Shown here: in pieces, positions 1-8,988 of the stretch
Position numbering within the stretch: position 1 is the stretch's first letter
Layout: each line of letters begins with the position of its first letter
Position numbers and translations under genes: made by a program
The notes under the pieces: model-generated
Database searches by the model: none
Seen by the model: only the letters and a program-made list of their open reading frames with translations
What the model was told of the DNA's origin: nothing
NCBI GenBank assembly: GCA_965220265.1
Contig: CBDCPM010000004.1
Coordinates: 1,922,001 to 1,986,000, forward strand
Direction: 5' to 3'
DNA: 64,000 bases
Source of the DNA: Bin87 sp965220265
GTDB lineage: Bacteria > Chloroflexota > Dehalococcoidia > Lucifugimonadales > UBA3495

Positions 1-11
1 AGGAGGTCATT

Positions 12-1958
12 ATGGCCATTTCCACAAAGGCAACACCGCAAGTTTCGCCCCGTGCGACGATCTCGCATCCCTTGGACCCGCTGACGGCGGACGAAATAGC
101 CGAGGCATCGGCCATCCTGAAAACCCAGCGGGATCTGGGCCAGCGCACGCGGTTCGAGACCGTCGTGCTGCGCGAACCGGACAAGGAATCTGTGCTCCGG
201 TTCCAGCCGGGCGACCCGATACGGCGCGACGCCTTCCTGGTGGTGTTGGACAATGATGCCGCAGCCACCTACGAGGCGGTGGTGTCACTCGACGACCGCC
301 GCGTCGTTTCTTGGGAACACATCCCCGGCGTGCAGCCCCGGGTGATGTTCGACGAGTTCATGGAGTGCGAGGCCGCGGTACGCGCCGACGCGGGATTCCA
401 GGCGGCCATCAAGAAGCGGGGCATCACCGACCCCAACCTGGTGATGGTGGATCCATGGTCGGCCGGCAACTACGGGTATGAAGACGAGGAAGGCCGCCGG
501 CTGGTGCTGTGCCGCAACTTCGCCCGGTCCAGCCCCACGGACAACGGCTACGCCCGCCCCATCGAGGGCGTCACCGCCGTGGTGGACCTGAACAGCATGG
601 AAGTGGTGCGCGTCGACGACTACGGATTTGTGCCGTTACCGCCGGACGACGGCAACTATGGCGCCGAGTTCGTGGACAAGTTCCGGGATGACCTGAAACC
701 GCTGGAGATAACCCAGCCGGATGGGCCGAGTTTTCAGGTCGACGGTTGGAGCGTAGTTTGGCAGAAGTGGCACCTGCGCGTCGGGTTCACGCCCCGGGAG
801 GGGTTGGTGATTAACACTGTCGGGTATGAGGACCAGGATCGGGTCCGGCCCATTCTGTACCGGGCGGCATTGTCCGACATGGTGGTGCCCTACGGCGAAC
901 CTGGCAAGGACCACTACCGCAAGAACGCGTTCGACGCCGGCGAGTATGGCATCGGTTCCCTGACCAACTCGCTGACCCTGGGATGCGACTGCCTCGGAGA
1001 GATTTACTACTTCGACGCCGTGCTCAATAACGGCAGCGGCCAGCCGTTCACCATACCCAATGCGGTGTGCATGCACGAGGAGGACTACGGCATTCTATGG
1101 AAGCACACGGACTGGCGCAACGGGCAGACCGAGGTGCGCCGCTCCCGGCGGCTGGTCATATCCAACGTCGCCACCGTGGGCAACTACGAGTATGGCTTCT
1201 TCTGGTATTTCTACCAGGACGGCACGATACAGATGGAGATCAAGCTGACCGGCATCATCAATACCGCCGGCATCGCTGAGGGAGAAACGCCCAAATACGG
1301 CACGCTGGTGGCGCCCCAGCTGAACGCGCACATCCACCAGCACTTCTTCAACTTCCGCATGGACATGAGCGTGGACGGCGAGGATAACTCGGTGTTCGAG
1401 GTGAACACCGTGGCGGCCCCTCCGGGTCCCGACAACCCTCACGGCAACGCCTTCTATGCTGAGAAGACGCTGCTAGGCACGGAGCACGCGGCGCAGCGGG
1501 TGATCGACCCGATGAGCGGCCGGTACTGGGTGGTGTCCAACCCGTCGGCGAAGAACGCGCTGGGGCAGCCGGTGAGCTACAAGCTCATGCCGGGCGAAAA
1601 CATCCTGCCCTTCGCGCATCCCGACGCCAGCATCATCAAGCGCGCGGGTTTCATGACCAAGCACCTGTGGGTCACGCCCTACCACCGGGACGAAATCGCC
1701 GCCACGGGTCCGTACCCCAACCAGCACCCGGGCGGCGGCGGCCTGCCCGAGTACACGAAGAACGATCGGAGCGTGGCGGACACGGACGTGGTGCTCTGGT
1801 ACACCCTGGGCTACCACCACGTGCCGCGGCCCGAGGACTGGCCCATCGCGCCGGTGGCCTACTGCGGGTTCAGCCTCAAGCCGGTGGGGTTTTTCGACAC
1901 CAACCCCGTGCTGGACGTACCGCCCAGCGACCACTGCGGGGAGGCCTGTCATTCCTGA
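12..1958 (+). CDS. Copper-containing primary amine oxidase
   Basis: This enzyme oxidatively deaminates primary amines to aldehydes, giving ammonia and H2O2, with a Tyr-derived topaquinone (TPQ) and one Cu(II). The TPQ motif N-Y-E-Y is at residues 391-394, so Tyr392 is the cofactor precursor. The likely catalytic base is Asp308 in NAFDAGEYG, 84 residues upstream as in characterised family members. Copper ligands are His442 and His444 (HQHFFNF) and His603 (HHVPRPEDWP). The length of 648 aa is normal for the family. A perfect AGGAGG lies at bases 1-6, five bases before the ATG, so the gene is complete even though it starts at the window edge. No signal peptide is evident, so a cytoplasmic location is likely. 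The substrate cannot be deduced. Confidence 0.95.
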   Translation: MAISTKATPQVSPRATISHPLDPLTADEIAEASAILKTQRDLGQRTRFETVVLREPDKESVLRFQPGDPIRRDAFLVVLDNDAAATYEAVVSLDDRRVVSWEHIPGVQPRVMFDEFMECEAAVRADAGFQAAIKKRGITDPNLVMVDPWSAGNYGYEDEEGRRLVLCRNFARSSPTDNGYARPIEGVTAVVDLNSMEVVRVDDYGFVPLPPDDGNYGAEFVDKFRDDLKPLEITQPDGPSFQVDGWSVVWQKWHLRVGFTPREGLVINTVGYEDQDRVRPILYRAALSDMVVPYGEPGKDHYRKNAFDAGEYGIGSLTNSLTLGCDCLGEIYYFDAVLNNGSGQPFTIPNAVCMHEEDYGILWKHTDWRNGQTEVRRSRRLVISNVATVGNYEYGFFWYFYQDGTIQMEIKLTGIINTAGIAEGETPKYGTLVAPQLNAHIHQHFFNFRMDMSVDGEDNSVFEVNTVAAPPGPDNPHGNAFYAEKTLLGTEHAAQRVIDPMSGRYWVVSNPSAKNALGQPVSYKLMPGENILPFAHPDASIIKRAGFMTKHLWVTPYHRDEIAATGPYPNQHPGGGGLPEYTKNDRSVADTDVVLWYTLGYHHVPRPEDWPIAPVAYCGFSLKPVGFFDTNPVLDVPPSDHCGEACHS

Positions 1959-2031
1959 CGGGCAGCCCGCGTGGAGTAGGGAGCGTCAGAATTCAAGCGA
2001 GTTATCGTAGCAAGGGCCTGCGCCAGAGAGG

Positions 2032-2059
2032 GTAGGGGCGAATGATCATTCGCCCCTAC
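2032..2059. repeat. 28-bp perfect palindrome, copy 1 of 3
   Basis: The half-site GTAGGGGCGAATGA is followed directly by its reverse complement. It lies 73 bp downstream of the amine oxidase stop. Related copies at 41019-41038 and 46654-46681 also lie just downstream of plus-strand genes. It could act as a transcript-end hairpin or be a REP-like element; no T-tract follows. Confidence 0.85.
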
Positions 2060-2090
2060 GTGTGAAAACCCCAGATGTTACTCGCCGGCC

Positions 2091-2915
2091 CTATGCCGCC
2101 TGGAGCATGGGCCAGAAAGTGGCTGCGGCGCCGCCCATCATCCAGTCAATGTCTTCGGCGGACAGCCAGGGCAGGGCCGTCTTGCCGAGCTGTACCTGGC
2201 CGATGAAACCGCCCTCGCGCGACGACGGGAAGTTCGAACCCCACATCATTCGCTGCGGGGTGAACGCCTCAATGACGCGCCGGAACAGGTCCTTCTCATC
2301 CTCCGTCAGCCCCGCGTAAGGACCGAGACTGGTGCTGGAATAACGGAGGCAGGCGTTGGGCAACTGTGCCAGGTCCTCCAGGGCGGCGGTCATACCAGTC
2401 TTGTCGGCGGACCCGCTCCAGCCGGCGAAATGGTCCGGGGCAAAGCGGACGTTGGGGTGCCGGTTGCCGATGTTGCGCATGCGATTGACGCGATCGGCCG
2501 TGCCGCCGCCGCCGATGGAGATCGGCACTCCCAGCGCTTCGGCACGCTGCCACAGGGCGTCGCAGCGAGGGTCGTCGGGTTCGGCCTGGCTCTGCAGGCG
2601 AACGCCCCACATCCCGCGCTCGTTGGTCCAGTAGGAGAGCTTGTCAGCCGCGTCGTCCGCCGCCGGATCCAGGATACCCACGGCCACCGTGCGAGGAGCG
2701 TACTGGAGGGCGCTGTCGCATTGGTAGGAGTTGTCGAGACCGTAGGAGCCGTTGGGCTGCACCAGGGTGGCACACTCCACGCCGGCGCTGTCCATTTCCT
2801 TGATCAGGTCGTCGACGTCGTTGCTGACCTCGAGGGACCAGCCGGAGGCGTCCGGGTGAAGTGGATGGGCGGCTTTATCACTGCTGACCACGTGAGTGTG
2901 AGTGTCGATGATCAT
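2091..2915 (-). CDS. Amidohydrolase family protein (TIM-barrel metal hydrolase)
   Basis: This is a 274-aa protein of the amidohydrolase_2 family (COG3618-like; ACMSD, lactonase and LigY-type relatives). The N-terminus carries the metal-binding motif DTHTHVV at residues 3-9. A conserved His lies in PDHFAGW, and the C-terminal strand motif MMWGSNFPSSREGG contains the region that usually carries the late metal or substrate-binding residue. The length is normal. It is convergent with the amine oxidase and is followed upstream by the MetE-like gene on the same strand, about 80 bp away, so the two may be co-transcribed. Family knowledge suggests hydrolysis or decarboxylation of a carboxylated ring or lactone. 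The substrate is unknown. Confidence 0.85.
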   Translation of the reverse strand: MIIDTHTHVVSSDKAAHPLHPDASGWSLEVSNDVDDLIKEMDSAGVECATLVQPNGSYGLDNSYQCDSALQYAPRTVAVGILDPAADDAADKLSYWTNERGMWGVRLQSQAEPDDPRCDALWQRAEALGVPISIGGGGTADRVNRMRNIGNRHPNVRFAPDHFAGWSGSADKTGMTAALEDLAQLPNACLRYSSTSLGPYAGLTEDEKDLFRRVIEAFTPQRMMWGSNFPSSREGGFIGQVQLGKTALPWLSAEDIDWMMGGAAATFWPMLQAA

Positions 2916-2993
2916 GGGCGTAACTCCTGGCGGTGTGGTTGGTGGAACCGGCGATAGCTTTGCTATGGCATCATACAGGCGTTGCGAGGGTAT

Positions 2994-4139
2994 CTAGAAC
3001 AGTTCGCGGCTTGCGATATTCGCGCCTTCGCGCATTGACCGGAGCTTTAGCCATACGATGCCAGCGTCGACCCGGTTGGAGCCGGCGGAGGTGTCGAAGC
3101 CGCAGTCGGTACCGGCCAGCACACAGGTTGGGTCTCCACCGGTAGCGGCCACGGCCTGATGCAAGCGGTCGGCCACCAGCCGGGGATGCTCCACGTAGTT
3201 GGTCTTGGTGTCGATGACGCCGGCAACGAGCAGCATCCCGTCTGGCAGTGGGCGGTCACGGTACACTCGGTGTTCGTGGGCGTGACGCGGGTTTGCCATT
3301 TCCATAACCAGCGCGCCGACGTTGGCTTCGTAGAGAAGGTCGAGGATGTCCTCCAGCGGAACATCGTAATGGTGTGGGCCCTCTCTGTTGCCCCAGCAGA
3401 CGTGCAGCCGAACCCGGTCGCGGGGGATGTTGGCCAGGGCGTGATTGATGGCTCTGATGTGCAGAGCCACCAGATCGCGGAAGACAGGCAGCGGTTCGTC
3501 CTGGTACGACACGTGCCGTTCCATGGCCAGGTCGGGGCAGTCCAGTTGCAGGGTCAGGCCGTTGGCTACGATGATCTCGTACTCCTCGCGCAGTTCCGCT
3601 GCCAGCGCGAGCACGTAATCCTCGTGGCTGTTGTAGTACCGGTTGCCCAGGGTCAGGGCGACTATGCCGGGCGACGCAGCGGTCATGAACAGCTCTTCGG
3701 GCTGGTTGGCGGCGGTGCCTGCCACATCGAGCAACTGGCGGCATTCCCGTTCCACCAGGTCCAGCCGCTCGTAGGCCAGCGGGCCGACGCAGGTGGGTAC
3801 GTCGCGCATCAGCTGCACAACCCGGGGCCGCACCAGCGCTGGGAATTCGTTCTGGTCCCGGTGGCCGCGCCGGGTCCAGGAACCGCCGAAGCCGGACATC
3901 CGCTGGGTGACGTAGGTGGAGAAACTGACGCGGGACTGCTCGCCGTTGTTAATGACGTCGACTCCGGCATCCAGCTGCGCCGACACGACCCGTGCGGTGG
4001 CCTCCCCTGCCGCAGCGTCCAGTGCCGTCTGGTCCACCGGTTCTCCACGCGACACGGAGCCAAGCATCGCCACCAGCCCCTCAGGACGCGGCAGGCTGCC
4101 GGTGTGGGTGGTCAGGATGCGTGTTTCGCTGCGTTTCAT
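2994..4139 (-). CDS. Cobalamin-independent methionine synthase (MetE C-terminal) family protein
   Basis: The protein matches the catalytic barrel of MetE and of epoxyalkane:CoM-type enzymes, which use zinc to activate a thiol for alkyl transfer. It begins MKRSETRILTTHTGSLPRP, a typical start for the family. Candidate zinc ligands are seen in HVCWGN (His and Cys) and in LAGTDCGFDT (Cys). At about 381 aa it lacks the N-terminal half of true MetE, as stand-alone members do. I chose the Met at 4139 because an upstream Met at 4187 adds a non-conserved tail and AAGGAAC lies before 4139. These stand-alone proteins often act on substrates other than homocysteine; the role here is unassigned. Confidence 0.85.
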   Translation of the reverse strand: MKRSETRILTTHTGSLPRPEGLVAMLGSVSRGEPVDQTALDAAAGEATARVVSAQLDAGVDVINNGEQSRVSFSTYVTQRMSGFGGSWTRRGHRDQNEFPALVRPRVVQLMRDVPTCVGPLAYERLDLVERECRQLLDVAGTAANQPEELFMTAASPGIVALTLGNRYYNSHEDYVLALAAELREEYEIIVANGLTLQLDCPDLAMERHVSYQDEPLPVFRDLVALHIRAINHALANIPRDRVRLHVCWGNREGPHHYDVPLEDILDLLYEANVGALVMEMANPRHAHEHRVYRDRPLPDGMLLVAGVIDTKTNYVEHPRLVADRLHQAVAATGGDPTCVLAGTDCGFDTSAGSNRVDAGIVWLKLRSMREGANIASRELF

Positions 4140-4292
4140 GGGCGGTTGTTCCTTGGCGGTTGCGGTTCCGGCGGCGTACCCGACCATACCACGATCCAGA
4201 TGCGGCGATCTCCGAATCTGATGTTCGTGCGTAAAACGGGTCCGAGTTCAGTGTACACAGAAGGGTCGGCTGGTGCGATTTGTGACGAAAAC

Positions 4293-4339
4293 GGGCAATT
4301 GCCCCTGTTGCCCAATCAGCCGATGGCGAATATTATACT
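4293..4339 (+). promoter_or_regulatory. Possible dodecin promoter with a 12-bp palindrome
   Basis: A perfect palindrome GGGCAATTGCCC (4293-4304) lies about 30 bp before a -10-like TATACT (4334-4339), which is 60 bp upstream of the dodecin ATG. A good -35 at the usual spacing is not obvious (TTGCCC at 4308 gives a 20-bp spacer). The palindrome could be an operator. Confidence 0.3.
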
Positions 4340-4398
4340 TTGGCGCAGTTAGTGAAAGCGCGAACACAACAATACTCTCAGGCATAACGGAGTAGGAA

Positions 4399-4632
4399 AT
4401 GGCAATTGGAAGCACTTACAAGGTAGTCGAGCTGGTGGGATCCTCCAGCGAAAGCATTCAGCAGGCCGTTGACGGCGCCATCGCCCGGGCCGCCCAGACC
4501 ATCCGGAACCTGGACTGGTTCGAAGTCCGGGAAATCCGGGGGACCATCGACGACGGTAGCGCCAATTGGTACCAGGTCAAGGTGGGCGTCGGGTTCCGCG
4601 TGGACTCCGGTGAAGATATACGCGAGGACTAG
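4399..4632 (+). CDS. Dodecin family flavin-binding protein
   Basis: This 77-aa protein matches dodecin, a small beta-alpha-beta-beta protein that assembles into hollow dodecamers and stores or scavenges FMN, riboflavin or FAD. The N-terminal YKVVELVGSSSESIQQAV, the helix AIARAAQTIRNLDWFEV and the final strand WYQVKVGVGFRV are diagnostic. The Trp in NLDWFEV is the position that stacks on the flavin isoalloxazine in characterised dodecins. A GGAG Shine-Dalgarno lies nine bases before the ATG. A stem-loop follows the stop. A flavin buffer would suit a genome rich in flavin monooxygenases, though that link is inference. Confidence 0.92.
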   Translation: MAIGSTYKVVELVGSSSESIQQAVDGAIARAAQTIRNLDWFEVREIRGTIDDGSANWYQVKVGVGFRVDSGEDIRED

Positions 4633-4662
4633 GTCCGCCGCGTTTTCCTTTTCGGAAACAGC

Positions 4663-4685
4663 GCCCGCCACCGGTGGTGGCGGGC
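4663..4685 (+). terminator. Stem-loop after dodecin
   Basis: A 10-bp perfect stem (GCCCGCCACC paired with GGTGGCGGGC) with a 3-nt loop starts 30 bp after the dodecin stop. No clear T-run follows, so its efficiency as an intrinsic terminator is uncertain. Confidence 0.6.
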
Positions 4686-4957
4686 GTGTGTTCGCCATAC
4701 CTGGACCAGTAGCCTCTGCCTGTACCCGGCCCGGTCGGTGGATAGTATGGGGCTTGACTGGTAGTTTCCCCGCTGTGAGACCGGCAATGGTGCATCTGCC
4801 GACCTATATCAACTGTCGCGGCGCTTGCGACACCCAGTCGAATCCTGGTTCAACGTGTGCCGTTCCAAGGATTTCGTGGATCCCTCCTTTGGCGGAAATG
4901 GCGGTCGAAGGGTAGGCCAAACGGCAGGGTTTTGATACCCAATAGCCTCGGTCCTTC
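4686..4957. other. Intergenic stretch, nothing recognised
   Basis: I see no convincing gene here. A short segment near 4848 resembles a tRNA T-arm but no cloverleaf can be built around it. The region leads into the ABC-F gene without a strong promoter. Confidence 0.5.
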
Positions 4958-6946
4958 ATGCTCATGCTTTTCGCATCCAACATTAGCAAAGCCTATTCTG
5001 AGCGGACCTTGTTCAGCGGGTTGAGCCTCTCCATGTCCGCCGGTGACCGCATCGCGCTGATCGGTGCCAACGGTTCGGGCAAGACGACGCTCCTCGACAT
5101 CCTGGACGGCAGTACTCTGCCGGACGCAGGTTCGATTTCAGGGCGACGCAATACAACGGTGGGGTACCTCAAGCAGGAACCGCCGCCATTCGCGGGCCGG
5201 TCGCTGCTCGAGGAGGTGCTGAACGCCAACCCGGATGTGATCGCTCTGGCCGACCGGATTGCCACTACGCGGGAAGCTTTGTCATCGACTCCCGGCCCAA
5301 CGAAACAGCGGGAATTGATGGATCTCCTCTCCCAACTCGACGAGGAATTGGAAGCCGCCGGCGGAGCCGACCGTGATCACGAGGCGAAAGCGATCCTGTC
5401 AGGCCTGGGCTTCAAGGAAAACGATTTCTCTCGCAGCATGAGCGAGTTCAGCGGCGGCTGGATCACGCGGGCCGAGCTGGCCCGGTTGCTTTTCAGAAAC
5501 CCGGATCTCCTCCTGTTGGACGAGCCCACGAACCACCTGGACCTCGAAGCAAACCTGTGGTTCGAGAAGTACCTTTCCTCATTTCCCGGTGGAGTGGTCA
5601 TCACTTCCCACGACCGCGCCTTTTTGAATCAGGTTGCCAACCGGATACTTGCCATCGAGCCGGGAGAGGTCGTGCACCATCGAGGCAACTACGACGATTA
5701 TCTGGTCGCCCGGGAGCGCGCGCTGGAAATCAAACAGGCTGCCGCTGCGCGCCAGGAACGGGAGATACAGAGGCAAATGCGCTTTGTCGAACGGTTCCGA
5801 TACAAGGCCACCAAGGCAAGGCAGGTGCAAAGTCGGCTGAAACGGCTCGACAAGATAGAGGTCATTGAACTGCCCCGGTCGACCCGGAAGGTCAATTATG
5901 CGTTCCCGGAACCGCCCCGTAGCGGCTCCGACATCCTCAGGCTGGACGACGTAGCCAAATCTTACGGCGATAACGTGGTGTATCGCGGTTTGGACCTGAC
6001 GCTGGAGCGAGGCGACCGTGTTGCGTTGGTTGGCCCAAACGGAGCCGGCAAGTCTACGTTGCTGAAGATCCTTGCCGGGGTGCTGCCCATCGACCACGGG
6101 GAACGCGGGCTCGGCCACAACGTGATCACCGCCTACTACGCGCAGCATGTACTTGACCTGCTCAACCCGAACAATACCGCCCTTGCGGAATTGCAGGAGG
6201 CCGCGCCGTCCGAATCGGAGCAGAACCTGCGTACCACCCTGGGCGGCTTTCTGTTCACCGGCGACGACATTCTCAAGCCGATATCCGTGCTCTCCGGCGG
6301 CGAAAAAGCGCGGGTGGCGCTGGCCAAGCTGCTGCTGCAACCCAGCAATTTTCTGCTGATGGACGAGCCGACCAACCATCTCGACATAACGTCCCGCGAG
6401 ATCCTGGCCGACGCTCTCGGCGACTACCACGGCTCCATCTGCCTGGTGACACACGACCGCACCCTGATCAGGCAGGTTGCCAATAAGATAATTGAGATTG
6501 ACGGAGGGCTGCCCCGGGTTTTCCCCGGTGATTACGACGGCTATCTGTATCGCAAGCAGCAGGAGGCGGAAGCGAAACCCGCCGCCGCAGTTTCCAAGGA
6601 CAAGACACACGCCACCGCGGACAACGCCTCAACCACGAGACGGTCGCGGAGACCCTTCAGCGCCAAAGAGGAAGAGGAGCGAGCCCTGAGCCGGCAGGCC
6701 CGGCAACTGGCGGCCCGCATCGACGAGATCGGCGCTGCCATCACTGAGCGCGAGGTCCTCACGTCGGAGCTGGAAGCCATGTTCGCCGACCCCGAGCAAT
6801 TTGAAGACCGGAGCCAGCTGGAGGATACGGGTCAGCGGTATCGGATCCTCAAGGAGGAGGAGCACTCGCTGTGGGACGAATGGGAGCGGCTGTCTCTGGA
6901 GGCAGAGGACGTGGATCGTACGCTGGTGGCTCTCAAAACCGGCTGA
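4958..6946 (+). CDS. ABC-F family ATPase (Uup/YheS/EttA type)
   Basis: This 662-aa soluble protein has two ABC ATPase domains and no membrane segments. Walker A motifs are GANGSGKTT (about residue 36) and GPNGAGKST (about 360). Signature motifs are FSGGW and LSGGEKARVALAKLL, and both Walker B regions read DEPTNHLD, the ABC-F hallmark. A basic linker (about 235-310) corresponds to the P-site tRNA interaction motif. The C-terminus (about 560-662) is a charged coiled coil as in Uup. ABC-F proteins act on the ribosome, rescuing stalled translation or protecting against antibiotics. A second ATG six bases downstream (4964) is an equally possible start. No ribosome-binding site is strong. Confidence 0.93.
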   Translation: MLMLFASNISKAYSERTLFSGLSLSMSAGDRIALIGANGSGKTTLLDILDGSTLPDAGSISGRRNTTVGYLKQEPPPFAGRSLLEEVLNANPDVIALADRIATTREALSSTPGPTKQRELMDLLSQLDEELEAAGGADRDHEAKAILSGLGFKENDFSRSMSEFSGGWITRAELARLLFRNPDLLLLDEPTNHLDLEANLWFEKYLSSFPGGVVITSHDRAFLNQVANRILAIEPGEVVHHRGNYDDYLVARERALEIKQAAAARQEREIQRQMRFVERFRYKATKARQVQSRLKRLDKIEVIELPRSTRKVNYAFPEPPRSGSDILRLDDVAKSYGDNVVYRGLDLTLERGDRVALVGPNGAGKSTLLKILAGVLPIDHGERGLGHNVITAYYAQHVLDLLNPNNTALAELQEAAPSESEQNLRTTLGGFLFTGDDILKPISVLSGGEKARVALAKLLLQPSNFLLMDEPTNHLDITSREILADALGDYHGSICLVTHDRTLIRQVANKIIEIDGGLPRVFPGDYDGYLYRKQQEAEAKPAAAVSKDKTHATADNASTTRRSRRPFSAKEEEERALSRQARQLAARIDEIGAAITEREVLTSELEAMFADPEQFEDRSQLEDTGQRYRILKEEEHSLWDEWERLSLEAEDVDRTLVALKTG

Positions 6947-7290
6947 TACGGCGGGAACAGGTTTACCCGCCAATTCCGCGGTAACTCGCTAGCCAGGTCG
7001 CTGAACCCGCGTACGACGTGAGGTAGTCTCGGGGCCGCCATCACGAAAACGGGGTGATCGGATGCGTGTGGGGCAGCAGCATTTCTACTGCTCCTTTTTT
7101 CGGGCTAACATAAAGGACGCCACAACCGCCGGAAGCGGATCACGCAAGCATGCGTGAGCCTGTTAGTAGCGTGTCAGAGGGCTTGAGAACCCCAGGCATG
7201 CGTGCGGGTTGGTCGCCGCGATGCGGCTTTGACGGGCCTGCACACGACGGGTCTCCAGAGCAGATGAATGTCGCGACGTGGGTCGCGCGT
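6947..7290. other. Intergenic gap with a short hairpin
   Basis: GGCGGG (6950-6955) and CCCGCC (6966-6971) form a small hairpin right after the ABC-F stop and may mark the transcript end. The remainder lies between convergent genes and shows no coding signal that I trust. Confidence 0.45.
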
Positions 7291-7779
7291 CTATGGCTCC
7301 GGGGCGGGCAGGAACAACGGCAGTACTACCTCGGGATCGTCGACCACAGCAATGAAAGTAACCTGAACCGGCATGTCGATGCCGATGTCCTCCGGCGCCA
7401 CCTGCAGCACGTTGCTGCAAATCCGCAGACCCTCCTGCTCCTCCAACTCGATCACGCAGACGTTGTAGGGCGTCTGTTCCTTTTCGTGGATTGCCGGGTG
7501 CACCGGGTGCCGCACGATCACGTAGGAGTACACGAAGCCCCGGCCACTGACCCTGCTCCAGGTGTATTCCAGCGACGAGCATTCGGGACACATCGGCGTC
7601 GGCAGGTGCCGGAACCGCCCGCAGTCCGCGCACCTCTGGATGCGAAGCTCGCCGTCCCGCGAGCCCTCCCAGAACCCACCCTCGTAGTCCGGCACCCGCT
7701 CCAGGTCCGGCAGCGGCACGCCCTCCAGGGGCTTGGTCATCGACGGCGATTTGGCGAAGGTCTCGCTTGCTTGAGTCAT
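7291..7779 (-). CDS. DUF35 / OB-fold zinc-ribbon acyl-CoA-associated protein
   Basis: This 162-aa protein has a rubredoxin-like zinc ribbon (CADCG and CPEC, about residues 50-69) followed by an OB-fold domain. This is the DUF35 (COG1545) architecture. DUF35 proteins form complexes with SCPx-type thiolases or aldolases in steroid side-chain and other acyl-CoA degradations, and the gene lies 12 bp downstream of just such a thiolase. It is the last gene of the CaiB > thiolase > DUF35 operon. GAGGA lies upstream of the ATG. The N-terminal 20 residues are poorly conserved in kind, so translation could start at an internal Met. Confidence 0.88.
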   Translation of the reverse strand: MTQASETFAKSPSMTKPLEGVPLPDLERVPDYEGGFWEGSRDGELRIQRCADCGRFRHLPTPMCPECSSLEYTWSRVSGRGFVYSYVIVRHPVHPAIHEKEQTPYNVCVIELEEQEGLRICSNVLQVAPEDIGIDMPVQVTFIAVVDDPEVVLPLFLPAPEP

Positions 7780-7791
7780 TGCACTTCCTCG

Positions 7792-8982
7792 CTATCCTCG
7801 ACGAATTATCACCGCGCCGCTCAGTTGGGCCACGCTGCTGCAGGACAGCACCCGGTTGATGGTCTTGTGCGGCGGCTGCGCCGTGGAGTCGCCCCGGATC
7901 AGCCGCACCGCTTCCTGTACGTGGGTCAGACCGTGGATGTACGCCTCAGAGTGGTTTCCGCCGTGGGTGTTGACGGGCAGTGCACCATCGAACCGGATGT
8001 TGTCTCCCCCATCCACGAAGTCCTTGGCCTCGCCCCGGGGCACAAATCCGTAGGCCTCCAGGTTGATCAAGCAGAACGGCGTGAAGTGGTCGTAGAACAT
8101 CAGCGCGTCCATGTCCCTGGCGTCCAGCCGGGCCCGGGCCCACAGGTCGCGCGCGGTGTTCTCAGATTCTGCAACGGCCAGGTCGGGACGGTAGATGATC
8201 CCATCGTTGCGGGGGCCGGAGCCCTGGGCCGCCGCCTCCACCAGGGTCAGCGTGCCCGAGTGACGCAGCTCCCGTGCCCGCTCCGGCGTCGTCATCACCA
8301 CCGCGGCGGCGCCGTCGTTCTCCTGGCAGAAGTCCAGGACGTGCAGCGGGTCCACCACCATGCGCGAATTCTGGTGGTCGTCGATGGTGATCGGTTCCCG
8401 CCGCAGCGCCCGGGGGTTCCGCGAGGCGTGCTCCCGGAGGGTCACCGCCACCCACCCGAAGTGCCGGCTGGTGGCTCCGTACTGGTGCATGTACCGCCGC
8501 ACGAACATCCCGAAACGGTGCGCCGGCGCCATGTTCCCCCAGGGCACGGCAAAGCTGTCCGCTCCGCCGGCGATCCGCTCCGGACCCCGGGCCCGGCCCA
8601 GGCGCAACCCCGAACGCAGGTTGGCGGCGCGGAAGCAAACCACGTAGTTGGCATAGCCGGCGGCGATGGCGGCTGCGGCATGGCCCACCACCGCGTTGCC
8701 CGCGCCTCCACCGTAGGAAACCGATTCCCAGTGCCGCAGGTTCTTGATGCCCAGCGACTGCGTCAGCAGGGTCTCGTGGTTCGACTCCATGTCGTAGCGG
8801 ATCAGGCCGTCGATATCCTGCGGAGCGATGCCAGCGTCGTCGCAGGCGGCCTTGATCGCCTCCGAGGCCAGTTGCAGCTCGCTGCGGCCCGAGTTCCACG
8901 AGAACTCCGTTTCGCCGATCCCGACGATCGCCGCCTTGTCCCGAATGCCGTTGGTGTCGGCAGGAATGATGTGGGGCGTCAT
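7792..8982 (-). CDS. Thiolase family protein (SCPx/lipid-transfer type)
   Basis: This 396-aa protein of the thiolase superfamily resembles the sterol carrier protein X thiolases (COG0183). Landmarks are AIVGIGETEFSW near the N-terminus, the region SVSYGGGAGNAVVGHAAAAI, where classical thiolases place the nucleophilic Cys, and a C-terminal GGNHSEAYIHG motif matching the GG-x-G loop. The residue at the nucleophile position is not an obvious Cys, as is common in DUF35-dependent members acting as aldolases or in retro-Claisen cleavage. Its Shine-Dalgarno is supplied by the codons of the Glu-Glu-Glu C-terminus of the upstream CoA transferase, so translation is probably coupled. The likely role is cleavage of a beta-keto or beta-hydroxy acyl-CoA together with the DUF35 protein. 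Confidence 0.85.
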   Translation of the reverse strand: MTPHIIPADTNGIRDKAAIVGIGETEFSWNSGRSELQLASEAIKAACDDAGIAPQDIDGLIRYDMESNHETLLTQSLGIKNLRHWESVSYGGGAGNAVVGHAAAAIAAGYANYVVCFRAANLRSGLRLGRARGPERIAGGADSFAVPWGNMAPAHRFGMFVRRYMHQYGATSRHFGWVAVTLREHASRNPRALRREPITIDDHQNSRMVVDPLHVLDFCQENDGAAAVVMTTPERARELRHSGTLTLVEAAAQGSGPRNDGIIYRPDLAVAESENTARDLWARARLDARDMDALMFYDHFTPFCLINLEAYGFVPRGEAKDFVDGGDNIRFDGALPVNTHGGNHSEAYIHGLTHVQEAVRLIRGDSTAQPPHKTINRVLSCSSVAQLSGAVIIRRG

Positions 8983-8988
8983 GGCCGG

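Noticed and set aside
3159..4352. Plus-strand frame opposite the MetE-like gene
   Set aside because: It is an antisense shadow with no conserved features.
4840..4870. tRNA T-arm-like segment
   Set aside because: The rest of a cloverleaf and an acceptor stem cannot be formed.
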